Below, piece after piece: positions 35,041 to 48,800 of a DNA stretch of 64,000 nt. The stretch is from assembly GCA_002633005.1 (NCBI GenBank), contig NMRA01000441.1:15995-79994 (forward strand). The letters are read 5' to 3'. Source of the stretch: Phoronis australis (taxonomy: Eukaryota > Phoronida > Phoronidae). The notes beneath the pieces were generated by a model. It had not been told where the DNA came from. It saw only the letters and a list, made by a program, of their open reading frames with translations, and made no database searches. The stretch's first letter is position 1. The number at the start of each line of letters is the position of its first letter. A program made the position numbers and the translations under genes.

Positions 35041-37904
35041 GAGCCTCCTTGATATTTTGATGTTTTGTACTTGAAAATTAATTATGATATTCGGTTCCTA
35101 TGTATCCAAGGTATCACATGGCTTTAATTCAAAACATTAACGTTGCTCTGCGCTCTTTTCCCCCAACACCTTGCAAATGTCTCTTGTACATGTACATCTC
35201 GAATTAGTGTTCTTGAATGTGTATACTTCGGTCATAGAACCATGGTCGGACGCCGGGTTCAGGACTAGTTCGGATCCTGGTTAAATTATCGGATGTGATC
35301 GCTATTTGTGAGTATTCATTGCCGAGTTTACTGTGGGGGTCGTTAGTGGAATTATCGCGGGTTTGGTCCGATCCGTGATAGTGACGGGGTTTAGGCGATC
35401 GAAGCTGAAATTTTGAGGCGTGGCCATGGGTTTCCGCCCCCTGATTGCACCTGACGGCGGGATTTTCGTTAAATAATACTGGCTTTCATGTAATCTAGGT
35501 CACATTGAGCACGCACGGTACCCGGTCTGCATACGGCGTCCCCGAACTGATCAACTTGATCATGAAATTCTACGCAATAAAGAAACATTTTCAAGGGACT
35601 CGTGCAAGTCTGCATGCATTATCCAGATGAAGCGGCCTTCAAGTTTGTGTTGTTAATTGGAAAAAGGAGTTGTGAGATGCGTAAAGCGCTACTTACTAGG
35701 ATAAATTTTGAATGACCGTAACGCTTAGTTACCGTAATCGAGACAGTTGTAGTGACCTGGCACCACGTGTATCTCGACCGTACAGGGTGTGTGCAAGCGA
35801 AAGTCGAAAAATATACGCGTTACCGTCAGTGAAAACTTGGTGTTTCTGAATCCGGCACTCACTTGGTTTAAACTCATGTCGCAGGGTAACCAAATAATTT
35901 GATTTTCAACTCAGTACTACCGTCCTCATTATTCTGATCTACTAGTACAGCGTACGCCTATACGTTTCCCGTTACAATAGTTGCAAGTCATCGTCCCATC
36001 CCTACTTGTCACTACTTTCGGAGTCATTCGTGACCTACAGATGCACATTTCAACCTGAGTACGATCAACTATTAGGACTGAAACCAACCAACAATTGTGA
36101 CCTGAAACTGAAGGTACTTATTGCTGACTTCGCTAACACAGGTGTATTTTTTCATTCAAATAGGTCACCAAAGAATGCGTGCTTCTCGTGACCTTAGTAA
36201 ATTCACGATCACAATTGCATGTATTGGAAACTCCATGATCATGGATATAAATGAGCGAAAAAAATTCGAAAGTCATTTGATGTCTCGGAAGAGAACAAAG
36301 TTGTGTCTATTATAATATTCGTTTGTGCTCGTGGTCCCTCTCAAAGTTTGGACGGCTAAGGTAATGGGTTTGAACTTTACATCCGCGCCGAGCGAACCAA
36401 TCCAGGCGTTTTAAGTTAAAGTAATATGGAATTTCGGATTTTGCGGTTCCAATCATAGCAACGGGGCCTCGAGTCGGTCATGTCGGGCTACATTCAGGTA
36501 GATATGTTTTATTCGCCGAATACGGTATCCCACAGGGCGTATGTTATTCGGTAACGGCACATGTTTCCTCTCAGCTGAGCAAATCGTAAAAGTGGAACGC
36601 ACAACGACTTTACTGAGGAAACCCGGTGGGGGCGCTATAAACGGATGCCGATTGTAAAGGTGGAGGTGATTTGCGTTTGCATATAGTTGCAAATATTTTC
36701 TTAAAACGGTATAATAAAGTTATCCCAAAACGGATATCTTTAAGTTTTAGAACTGACCTCGATGTTTGCGGAACTTCAAGATGTACATGTAGATATGAAA
36801 GTTTGCAAGTAGGCGATTCGGTGTCCGGTTAGCAGCTGCAAATGTTGAAGCGTGTCTGTAGTTCAATTTGACATAACTTGAAATTCACTACTAGTGGTGA
36901 AGGAGTAAAACGGTTGCTGAACTTAACACTAATTTGGCGAATAAGACGTTCAAAAATTTAAATTAAACGGATTTTTGTTTGTCATGTACAAAAATCAGAT
37001 GATCTAATTCGAATCCTCAACCGTTTGCTATTGCATTTTCTAACAATTGCACATACGAATCAAGTCGACAGTCGCCAGAAATGTCCCGAAGCATTGTAAA
37101 TCAACTGTCGAATGACGTCAACGTGTTTGCCGTCGAAAAAAGGCGTGAAAAGTACTATGCTCACGAAATCTTGCCTAGTTTCTATTTCAAACAATGCAGA
37201 ATCAATGAAAGGTTCAGCAACTTTCATTGAATGTTTCAGAGGAAACTAGCTGATCCTGCGTACACTGGTTTAATTCTAAGGATCCCGCTATACATGTACC
37301 AACGAATAGTTACTCTGCAAGACCCGTCCGTCAGACTTTCACGAAAACAGGTGGGTACCGACGGGCGGAAACGAGTAAGGCGGTGACTAGGCCTTCTTCA
37401 TCCAGTGCCTGGAGTTCACGGGATCTGGAATTAGATTTTGTCTCACCAAGCTCGAGCCCAGCTGCCACACTGACTGACGAGGCTGTTCTCGACTGCACGT
37501 TCTCAAGACTGAGTTTAGCACTGAAGGGGATAAAACAGAGTGGGAACCGAATATGATGGAGACTGTTCGTTGACGGTGTAGCATTCTTGGACAAAATTGC
37601 CGTCCCCAGCCCATTGCTGAAAGCCACGTGCCGGACGTACGAATTGACGATTCCTAGTTGGTTTCCAAGAAGGCCCCGAGAAACTCTGTCAGGGCCTTTT
37701 TAAAGCGGCATTAACTATCAAATAATAACAGACAGTCAACCCGTTCACCTTTGTACTTCAATACATGTAGATGTAGCACAAGCACCGCTTGAGTCATCAA
37801 TTCTGCACACCACGAGCACTGATCGAAGTTCCTTTTGCATCACTGAAGCGACACCTTAACCTCATTACCTGTCATTTTACAACAAGAAAACCCCGGACCG
37901 AGTG

Positions 37905-38085
37905 CATGCGCGCACCGGGGAGGGGGGGGGGCGTAGGTTCGAACAAACCCACCATTTGGCGAAGTGTGCGGGCAAAAATGAAGGTCCGCCTCAGAGAAAC
38001 AAAAACTCAGAAAAATGTAGAGAACGAGACAGAAGTCCACTAAAAACGCAGGAACTATCAAAATTCGACGAATGCACAATTCATA
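37905..38085 (-). repeat. G-tract repeat family E, copy 2
   Basis: Minus-strand copy with TTTAGTGGACTTCTG, CTGAGGCGGACCTTC, TTCGCCAAATGG, a C9-10 tract and GTGCGCGCATGC, colinear with the copy at 11960-12170. Confidence 0.65.
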
Positions 38086-38920
38086 GCTCTGAACATACCC
38101 TGTTTTGAGGCTGGGTACGCGCATGAGCGAGTGTGTTGATTGTTCGGCTAACGCGAGTCGTGATGTCGGAGCAAAACACCGTGAAAAATTCTTAACAATG
38201 GACTGTAAATTGATATCTTGACACTTAAACCGCTGTCATCTTGAGTCGTGAAACTAAACTAGAGTTGGTGTACGTCGCATTTGAAATATGTTTTCGGCCA
38301 ACTTGGTTGCCAGTTTGTGCCCGTTCTTAAATCGTTGATGAAGATATTATTGTGGACTAGGGCCCTGCGACGGTCTTAATATTTGCTTGACACGGCCTCT
38401 AACGGAACAAAATTCAGCCTACTTATTACGTTGAAGCAACTCTTTTATTTACAGCATTTAAGCACCTACAATGAGGTAAGAGCTAACTTAGAGCTTGGGA
38501 AATAAATATGACTAACGTGCTCAGTGTCCTGTTTTTGTGTACGTCTTGTATTCCAGCTTTGCTATGTGTCCGAGTCTACTGTCGCGTACGTCGTGGTAGC
38601 GGATGCAATAGTACGCAGATCTATAGATTGGGTGCCTGTAGATAAAAACATATGGTAAGGTACGCCGATCATCATGCTCACTTTTCCAGCGGTATAACAC
38701 AACAATGTGTAAATCGTGGTTGTGGAATAATAACATGTGCTTGCTCAACTCAAAGTCATCCAGTTTTCGACTGCCTGTTGCCGGCTTTGCAAAGTCTGCG
38801 ACTAGAAATTCGCCCTAAGTTTGATATGTCGCCATAATTGTCAGCAGCAAATGTACCGACTTTGGGGTTTTAACACTCTTCATCTTTAAGAAGGTTCGCC
38901 GGGTGCGAAGGCTTCAGTGG

Positions 38921-39018
38921 CCTGTTGCATGAAGATAAAGCAGTATTAAAAGCAACAATTAGTGTTCTTTTGCGCAAGTCCACAAATAGCTCAGTCGACT
39001 AATGTTTCATGCAACCGA
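38921..39018. repeat. Short family C-like TIR element
   Basis: Begins CCTGTTGCATGAAG and ends TGTTTCATGCAACCGAC, matching family C termini, but is only about 98 bp. It is probably an internally deleted or distantly related member. Confidence 0.45.
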
Positions 39019-39537
39019 CACAGAAACAGCGGTTGACTTGGAGATATGCTCCTTAGGACATTTTTATGTGTATGGGCCCGGTCAAAAGAGTATCATCACT
39101 AGTCATAGTGCCTGGATCGAGACGAAAAGTCATGAGGTCGGGTACGTACCACAAGACGTACGCTGCAGGTTGGGCGCCGCGCGGGCGGATCCCATAGGAT
39201 CATGCAGACGGATTGGGGTCCGCTCACCTCTGGAAGGCATAGGGCTAGGACACTTGCATTGCTCTGTAGAAGCTTTGACACAGTGTGGTTAACCGGGATG
39301 TTGATTTAGATCCCTAGATCCGCGCCTGTGGTTGGGTTTCGATTTATCCGACGATCGACCATGTCGAAAACGACCAGAGTGCCATCAGTGTACGAAAGAT
39401 ATCAGCCAATGAAAAGTATTCCGTTCAGTTGACTTATCTGACTAAGATAACTTCCTTACTGTATTTTCAATTGAAGGCATTTGTAAGAAAGTTACGTACT
39501 CACAGCTTAGCCTCACTTCTAACGTGCCGGGCCTTAC

Positions 39538-39557
39538 TGCCACTAGGGGGCATTTGG
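39538..39557 (+). promoter_or_regulatory. CTCF-like site upstream of SLC26A11
   Basis: TGCCACTAGGGGGCATTTGG closely fits the CTCF core. It sits about 330 bp before the first coding exon and outside any recognised repeat, unlike the array in WDR43. Confidence 0.4.
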
Positions 39558-39871
39558 TACCCACACCATCGCAGCAAATAGTCTGCAAGAAAGCTATTGG
39601 AGACAATATATAAGACTTACTGAGATCATTGATATCAAAATTGCGTATTGAAAATTACTTACTAAATGGAAAGCAAATTTTTAACATTGTGACACGTATT
39701 CTTTAAGCGATGTACTTGAAAGTAAACTGTTCATAGTTTACGAAGAAGTTTATCACTGATGCAAGACATTTGTCTGCTGAGTTACGCGCGCGTGCATTTT
39801 TATCCTACTAAGCGATTTAACTGGCTAAGTTAGTGTGTATTTTTGCTTTCAGGGCTGAAGCATCATTGAAA

Positions 39872-42800
39872 ATGATTGCAGTGGAGGATCCGAGTGACGA
39901 TACTGACACTGAGTTTGAAAATGACTCGTGTAACAAATCCAAGGTCACGCAGTTTGTTAAGACGGCTGTTCGCAAAGCGTGTACAGTGGAAAATGCGAAG
40001 AAGAAATTTCCTATATCTCTATGGCTTCCAAAATATAGGTAAACTTCTTTTTGAGTGTTAGTGTTTGCGTAATTGTCAGATTCAAAAGTTTAATTTTCTT
40101 TTTCACAGACATTTTAGCAATAGCACATTTTTGCAGTGGCATTTCTTATGACATAATTTTTCCTTCCCAAATCAACGAGACAAAAATTACAATGGCTTCT
40201 TGATAATAAAACGAGTGATACAGATTCACAAAGAACGTGTTTAATTTATTGAAACATTTAAGACAGGAATGAGTTAAATTCCACACTCCAAAATTAAAAC
40301 TTCCAAGAACTGTGATTCTTGTAGAAGCACGGATTGTTTTCCAGAACACATTTCTACCGTATACCTACGAGTACGTCCTATCATAGCTTCAAAGCCGACC
40401 AAATAATCATCAGGCCAAATTTTCACTAAGTCATTTTGTTGTACTTATAGGAAGGGCTGGTTTTTGGGGGACCTCGTGGCTGGATTGACCGTGGGTCTTA
40501 CTGTCATTCCGCAAGGATTAGCCTACGCACAGGTTGCAGAACTACCACCACAGGTCGGTAAGAAGCCAAACCCTTCTGCATGCATTCAATACTTGCCAAA
40601 ATTTATTATGACTTTCCTGGTACGAACTGCATCATGCATGTTCCAATGCAACAGTCTTCAACGATTTTGAAAATTACTGACGTTTTGGACCAAAATTCAT
40701 CACGTCCTCGAGATTGAAAGCGATTTTCGAGCTTCAAAAGAACTGCCAGTCAAAATTAAAGTCAGAGGTGAAATCAAAATTGACGGAAACGTTACTTAAT
40801 ACGCAGAAAGCAGCATTTTCTTAGTTTTTAAGTTTATTTGTTGCCCCCTTCCGAACACTAGGCATAGTTACCGTAGTGATGATTGAGGCATTGGATTGGG
40901 TCTCATGATTCCCTTCGCATCGTCCTCAGGCGACCAGGCTGAAAGGCTTAATTCTTTGCATATCGTAATTTTCTTTTTTTTACGCAGTATGGTTTATACA
41001 GCGCATTTATGGGATGCTTTGTCTACTGTTTCTTGGGGACAGCAAAGGACATCACCCTGGGGCCTACCGCTATCATGTCGCTGATGATTGCCGAATTCGG
41101 GCACTCGCCAGTCCCGCACGACGCCACCTACGCCGTTATCCTTTCTCTGATAAGCGGGCTGTTGCAGCTGGTTTTAGGAATATTTCATTTAGGTATGTAA
41201 ACGTAAAACATTCAAGTTGATTCAGCTGCAGTAAGACCAGCCTCCCGTTCAGTAACACTAGGACCTCGCTAAAAAGCAAGACTTCGCGAGATAACGTGAG
41301 ATATGGCCGTGTATTTTAAGTGAGAACCCGTGACTTTAGCTAGATTTTAGCTAGGTCCTAGCGTAGGTTCTAGCGTAGGTCCTAGCGTTACTGAACGCAC
41401 GACAGATAACTATTTAGACACTTCAGCAAAGCTTTGGGTCCGAGTGCGACGATACATTGAGTGGGTGACTACCCGGCTAGGTCGGCGGCTCCAACTGAAT
41501 CTTCAGTTTTCACTTAAGTCAAGAAATCATCTCATCGGACCGTGACTTGAATGACAACTTGGCTTCGCCTCGGTCATTACTTCATTCTGTGGTCTGAAAA
41601 ACCAAGACAAAGACTTTGGTGAAAGTCTACTGTATAATTGTATAGATTGAATAACACAAGATCGGTGGCACACGGATTGAATATTTTTCCTGAATGATGC
41701 ACCCGAAAACCTCACAAGGTCAAAAATAAGTTCAGATGAATTCATCATTACCTTTGAATGATAAAATTTGTACATATTTCTATCACGATTACGGCAATTC
41801 TTCCCTTATTATGCACAAAAATCATCGTCAAAGCTTAACGTTTTGTCTGTTGTTCAAAACTTCGTTATTCTGCAACAAACCAATCTGAGAATGCACTAAA
41901 ATTTTAATGGACTTTTGTTTCTGATTAGAAATTTGACAAAAATAAAACTTCACATCATGTCCACATTACCATGAGTTATATCAAGGTGAGGAATTGCTGA
42001 AATTAACTTTCTGAAACTCTCTCGCGTTTCAAAATACAGCCTAAATTGGTGCTGCTTAGAAACTTCAAACCTGTGTACTTGTTATCTTCACAGGCTTCTT
42101 AATCAACTTCATATCATTTCCTGTGATAAGTGGATTCACGTCAGCTGCCGCTATCGTCATAGGTTTTAGTCAAGTGAAGGTAAGGCAACCATCAAAAGAT
42201 ACATGTACATCCCCTAGCTATTGGGTATCAGTATAACTAAAGGAGCAGCAGTAAATATAGACCTATCCGGGGGCAATGTCGGGTTTTATGGACCGCGCGA
42301 AACTAGTGTTACCCGACGACGAAGGCCATATGAGTTGATATGCCCAATATTTCTGCATACTAAGCAAATGCAACTGAATCAAGCTATAAGTTCAATTCTC
42401 TCTCAGAGATACGTGACAGCTGCCAGTTTAGCTGTAGTATTAATGTCGCCAAGGAAAAGAGGAAACACTACGTACGTAAATCACTGACGTCATAAATAAT
42501 TGAATGCATACTTCAACTTATTACACACCTAATGTTTAACTATTTTGTGTGAAAAGAATTTTTACTTTGTATGCGTTTGATTTACTCAGTTTGAAATTTA
42601 CGAACGGGTTAGCAAAAGGTAGCCGCGCACCATTGGCGCCTAATCGGCGCTCAGCGCTAGATTGCATCGTCTAGGGCCTAACTGGAGTTAAATTAGCGCC
42701 ACGTTTGCCGAGTCTGTCGATGCTGCCAATTTCTAACTGTCTGTAAATTTGCCAAGCGCGACCGCATGTGTGCTATCGATTGCTTATGTCTCGCCTGAGA

Positions 42801-45800
42801 TAGTACGCTTGTGCGTACTTTCATTGGTTTTGGTGTATGTGACATGTCAGCTGAAGCTGCTTCGGTAACAACGCTGTGTCCTGTGCCGCTATTTGTGCAG
42901 CACTGTGTGGGGTGTGCCCACCTGACGGACACGCGTAATCAGGAATCATTGATGCCGCATCCTGGGCAGGCCCTTGCCATACCCACGTTCATTTAATGCC
43001 ACTGGCATAGAAAGCGTGACATTGGTCAATAAGTGGTCAACCGGTGTAAGTTACAGTACGTAGGTACGTTCTGGAGGACAAAATAAAGTAGGCCTACGCG
43101 CATAATTTGGTCCTTGATTACTGTACGTATGTACATAATCAAAAGTTGTTCATTCTCTTATTGGTCTAGTCTAGGAATTAATACTCATGCTGGTTCCTCG
43201 TAAAGCTTTTTCGTAACAAAATATATGTTTTCTTCAACTTTCCATTCGAGCCCTGGAAAAGAACGCCATTATCTTAGTTCTTTAAACGACTTTGTTCAAA
43301 AACTAAAGATTATCTTAAACAAAAAACTTTTCCTCGGCATTCAGCAACTTTGGGCAAAAAATTTTGTTTAAAGCACATTTGGAAAAAGTTTATCTCCCTC
43401 TTGTCTGCTGTTTCAAGCCTGAGTGTCAAAACACTACTGATTCTGCAATGTGGCCGCTTAAGTCTTTTGTTACGCGTCATACTTTTAATGAGAGTGTTCG
43501 TCCAGTGTGAACTTTTCTTTTCAGAAAATATTAGGTTTGACCGGAATACCACGGAAGTTTCTAGACCAAGTATACGTAACATTCAAGAAAATTCCAGATA
43601 CAAAGTAGGTTGTTGACTGGATCAGTGTCTGTTCACAGAACTGCAGTACTGTACACCTGTATGTACATGCATACTAGTTAATCTCTGCATGTAGGATGTA
43701 TTTCTGTTGAGAAGTTTTATGTAACTTAGTGGAAAAGTTTTTTGAACACACAACAATGTTCACGATTAATAATTAGCAACGATCTGAGTCGTTTGAGTTC
43801 TCTGTATTTTTGGCAGTCGTTCGCAGCGCAACCGTAAAGCAGACGACCAAGAGACATGAACAAAGCTAATGCTTAGAATCTTGGTGGCAGCTATATTTCA
43901 AGACTGTTCATGTCTCATCATCAGGCAGAAATAACGAAAAAGATAGAATACGTGACGAAGGGTCGTAACCTCTCAGATGCAAGTTAATAGCAATGTTGAA
44001 CACACATACCAGGCGTGCGTTCAGTAGACGCTAGGAACTACGCTAGGACCTAGCTAAAACCTAATCAAAGTCACGCGCTCTCATTTAAAATGCACGGCAA
44101 TATCTCACGTATAATCTTCCGAAGTCTTGCTTTTTAGCGAGGTCCTAGCGTTTCTGAACGGGAGGCTGGAAAACGAACCCAGCATGCAACATACACCCGT
44201 GGGATGGCCATTCATAATGGTAGAACATGTACGTCTTTATGAATAGACAAGGGAAATGTTTCGTGCGTCAATCAGTATATGCTGTATTTTGAAATATCTA
44301 TAATTAATTCGTTTTTTCACAATTGCAGCGTGTGGGACCTTACTATGGGACTGATCTGTATTCTGATCCTAATACTTATGAAGGTGAGAAAGGAGCGCGA
44401 ATGTGTCATCAGAGCGAAGCATTATTTAATGAATACTTGCCCCTGATTTAACAAGTTACCCGAAAACTGGTTCCACTAGCGGCTATTCCACAACTGTAGT
44501 ACCTAGTCCCCGGATACTTTGAGCTAACTTGAACATTATTCAGCTAAAAACATTCCACAGAGCGGAGTGTAGTAAGGAGGATTTTTGATGCGAGGTGAGC
44601 GATATGTCTCCGTCACACAACTTTTTGTTCTGAGAACCCTTTTGTTTCGAAGATTTCTAAATCTGAAAGATATTTAGGCTAAAACATGCCCCCGACCGGA
44701 CTGCGTTCCATAGAATAAATTTCTCACGAGAAAGGTGAGATCACGCAAACTTTCTCGAGATACCACCTGAGTACAAGTGAAGTACGTGGCCACATTAATT
44801 GTACCTTCGCTCAGGAACACGCTCCAAGTACCCTGGTATCAGCTAATGCTACAGGGACTTGCAGCTCGGTTGGACTGAATAGTAAGATTAAAAGTTCTGC
44901 TCTCCTTGAAGTTAGTCAAGCTTGCCAGGTAAAATTTGGGAGTACTTAATTGTTCTCTCTCTCGAAGAATCAGAATGTTAATATAACTGTATTTTACAAC
45001 TGGATTGCATTTTAAATTTCACGTTTCGGATTACTTCAAACGTTTAAATTTTATCGTTGCTTTCGCAGCCTGTTTCTTTTTAACTGTACTAACTGTTTAT
45101 ATGCAACCTTAAAGTTTTTTATTTTAGTTGTTGAAAGACATAACAGACAAAAAGGCGAAAAAAGACAAGCATCCAACTAAATTAAAAAAGGTTACCAGGA
45201 AACTAGTCTGGTTAATTTGCACGTGTAAGTATCGTAAATAGTGGCGATATCTTATTGTCCACTTTAGAAAAATCACTTTAACTGCCTAATTCACGTTTAT
45301 CTTTAGGGAGCTAGTCACTGACCAAAGCCTCAGACGAACAAAATCACGGTTGCTTATGTCGTAAACATCAAGATAGCAATATAGAATTGATATTTTTAAT
45401 GCAAAATGCTCCTTACTTTCCGCGTAATAATGAATGAGAAGTAGTTGGTCTGTGGAGCATGCGAAGGCTGTAACAGGGTCAGCGGTGCAAAGTATGACGA
45501 AAACCCATTTGCCGGTGTTTTCTGTGATGAGAGTCAGTCGTGACACTTTCCAATCTCCTGTACCTACATGTAATTTTAAAAGAAATTTGGGTACAAGGAA
45601 TGCAACAAACGCCATTAAAACTCAGTGACACCAGTTGGGAAAATTCTTATTTACAATCGTTTCTGTAATGTTCAAACATTTATTGTGTAACAAGAAATAC
45701 GTGAATTCAAACCCTTTCCTTATTAGTTGTCCGTTCAGGCAAAACTCTGTGGTGTACGTTCATGACTCACTTTAAAACATACACTGCACATTTTAAACTT

Positions 45801-48800
45801 ATTAGAAGGCATAGTATCTTAAACTACGTTTATCACAAAATCGTATAAAGTTGAGCTCAGGAACTGGCAAGAAATCGTATTTAAACAAAACATATATTTA
45901 CCAATAATCTTCTCTTTTAGCCAGAAACGCCATAGTGGTTATCGTGGCTTCCGGAGTGGCCGCAGCGCTTTTAGCCAACGGAGTAGACGTTTTAACACTA
46001 ACAAGCGAGATAACTCCTGGTTTGCCTGAATTCCGACTCCCGCAATTTACAATCAACACAACCAATATCACGAGAACCACGGCCCAAGTGTTCAGTGTAA
46101 GTTACCAATACACTAGTCGCATTTCTAGCTGAGTGAAAAATTTTCCAGTCGTATTCAATCACTTAAGTCATCGTTCGTTCATGTTGTAACGTTTCCTCTG
46201 AGGATAACCATTGCAACATTTTACCACGGTATTCATCCACTTACTTCACACATTTTGTTCATTTCGAACACGAGAATTAATAGCAAATTAATGTATTGGT
46301 CCTCAATTAGTTCGCACGAGGCTAACTAACGAGAATTTCTAGCCTCACCTATACATAATTCGCTCGAAAGTCGTTTGTTATTGAACCCTAAAAAGTCACA
46401 AGTGCGAATCCTCGTTACCAGTTGACTATTTCCAGGTAATACTTTTTTCATACTTTACAGAAATAAAAAATCTGCTATCACCATCACCTATATCCCTGCA
46501 TCGTATACCTATTGACTTGTTAAACATAACGTATTATTTTGGGTTCTTCATTTTCAGGATCTGGGTGGTGGAATCGGGATAATTCCATTGATTAGTTTCT
46601 TGGAGACGATCGCTATAGGTTCAGCGTTTGGTAAGTACATGATTTCAATAAAAAGATTCTTACAGTCAAAATTTTCATTGTTAACTACATGTCGGAGACA
46701 AAAACTTAAAAGATATGCAGTAAGATTGATGGTTCAAATTTTACAAAATGTTGAACGTGTTTTCACAGGTTTGGCAGAGTTGAACTTCTAGTCTTAATAT
46801 TTGTGTTCGATTTTTTGTTCCAGCACCAATGAATAATTACCGTATTGACGCCAGCCAAGAGTTAATAGCCTTGGGCACTGCCAACGTCGTGGGGGCCTTC
46901 TGTTCCTCATACCCAGTGGCTGGGAGCTTTTCCCGGTAAGAGTATGTAAGGCTGATGAAGATGGCCTCGCTTTCGTCGAGAACTATTCGTGACATTTTAC
47001 CAAAAGATTTCGGAAAAATTCTCGAATAGACATTGCACGAAAAAGAAAATGTCTCTGTTTGATGTGTTCTGAAGGAAAACCTCTTCCCCCAAAGCTCTCA
47101 GAAGGCGAAATCGCGGCCATCGTCCAACTTGTATGAGGAGCTCATCCGCATGTTCGCGATGGAGTCTTCTACATTAGGCTAGGGAATACCATGACAAAAC
47201 CGGTAGAATAACGCTCTTTGTCTTGTCATTGCGTAGGATTGCAGCCACGACATGAGAATGGATTTTACTTTGAATGAAATTTCAAATGACGATATTACTT
47301 CCACAAGTAATACATGCAAGGGAATAACTCCTAGAGAATAAAAACCATGACATTTGAATTCACGAAATGTCCTTGTTTTCAGGACGGCCGTGAATTGCCA
47401 GAGCGGAGTTAAAACGCCAGCAGGCGGTATATGGACTGGTGAGTATTGTAAATAATAAACCGCTTTTTGTTTCTATTTGCCACGGGGCACATAAAAAGGT
47501 GTTCTTCAGACTTTCATTAGAAATGATGTCATTTAATTCAAAATCTAATTGTATATAACAAGTAGTTAAATTGAGAGGCTTTCGTGCAATTCTTTTGCGC
47601 GGCGGTCTATCGTTTATTGAAAGCTAAACAAGAGCTCAAATCGTTCACTTACATGGTGCAGTTGTACATATACTGATTTTCAAGAGGGCAAAGAAACCGT
47701 AATCGCGGGCCTCGTAACTTTTACCGCGGAACAGAATCGTTAAAACCAAGGGGTCCATGCCCCCAAAAAATTTCCCAGATTCCATTTGGCAGTTCGGGGA
47801 TGCGAATGCCTGATGGGAAAAATCCCGGCTAATACTCTGCTCCGCCTCCTGTCCCCAACTCGAAATTCTGGATCCGCCCCTGCACAGTTGTTGTTTAAAG
47901 CGCTACCGTTTCCTTCAGGTGGTCTCGTCATTCTAGCGTTGTTGCTTCTCACGCCCTATTTCGTTTTCATTCCTGATGCTGCTCTTGCCGCCGTCATCAT
48001 CGCGGCTGTTATTCACATGATTGATGTGAAAATTCTGGTCGAGCTGTGGCGAGTCAAAAGTAAGTGTTCAAAATGAACAAGATAATTGGGAAAATTGTGT
48101 TCGGAACTATTCGATACGTTGAGCGTTCTGTACTCTCTGAAAATTTATTAAGTATCCAAAATATTTAATTCATTTAAATACTAACACGGTTTTGCTTTTA
48201 GTTTCTCAAGTTTCAGGTGCAACAGCACCTAAAAGTCTAAAAAATATATTTTGTGGAAAACAACTAGTTCCATATTTTTTTTCCATTTGCAAGATTTCAA
48301 AGCTTAACAATAACTACACTGTTTTCAATTTTGTGTTTCAGAAATTGACCTCATACCTCTCATAGTTACGTTTGTTTTATCGCTCACGTTGAACGTTGAG
48401 GTAGGTTTGACTTTAGTTGAGGCCAAGTCTAATCTTTGTACTCCCGACGAAATCAAATTCGACCCTATTTTTGGCATATTCCGTGTAAAATATTCTGTAC
48501 TCGAAAAAATCCTTTTGTGCATTAGTTTCTCGTCCAAGTTCGCATTTGATTTCCCAAGTTACAAACCCGAGTAAAAACTTGGAGATTTTGAATAAAAACA
48601 CGTCGAATTTTAGCATTAATTACATCAAGTGCAAATTAGAATCAGACAGTTATCCGCGTAAGTCATTCTTATGTACTCGAGCATAGAATGATAGACAATT
48701 TGAGTTCGTATAAAAGAACAATAGAAAATAACAAAAGTAATTATCGAGTTCCATTTCCACTAGAAAGATTAGATCTCGGGCCCTGGATAGAGTTCAGTAA

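Larger units (their letters stand above)
34430..39850. other. Intergenic region between WDR43 and SLC26A11
   Basis: No gene of a known family is recognised. It holds two inverted family E repeats, a short family C-like element and a CTCF-like site. An exon-like segment with good splice signals (38563-38653) and two overlapping open frames on the minus strand at 37331-37627 were noted but have no recognisable product. Any 5' non-coding exon and the promoter of SLC26A11 should lie here. Confidence 0.4.

Noticed and set aside
37331-37627. Two overlapping open frames of 98 and 75 codons on the minus strand
   Set aside because: No family resemblance, no clear splice context, and both frames being open argues for composition bias instead of coding.
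38563-38653. Segment bounded by TATTCCAG and ATATG|GTAAGG upstream of SLC26A11
   Set aside because: Good splice signals but no link to the SLC26A11 frame; it could be a 5' UTR exon, yet sequence alone does not support it.
39002-39292. 96-codon plus-strand ORF before SLC26A11
   Set aside because: Starts inside a TIR element end and shows no recognised domain.
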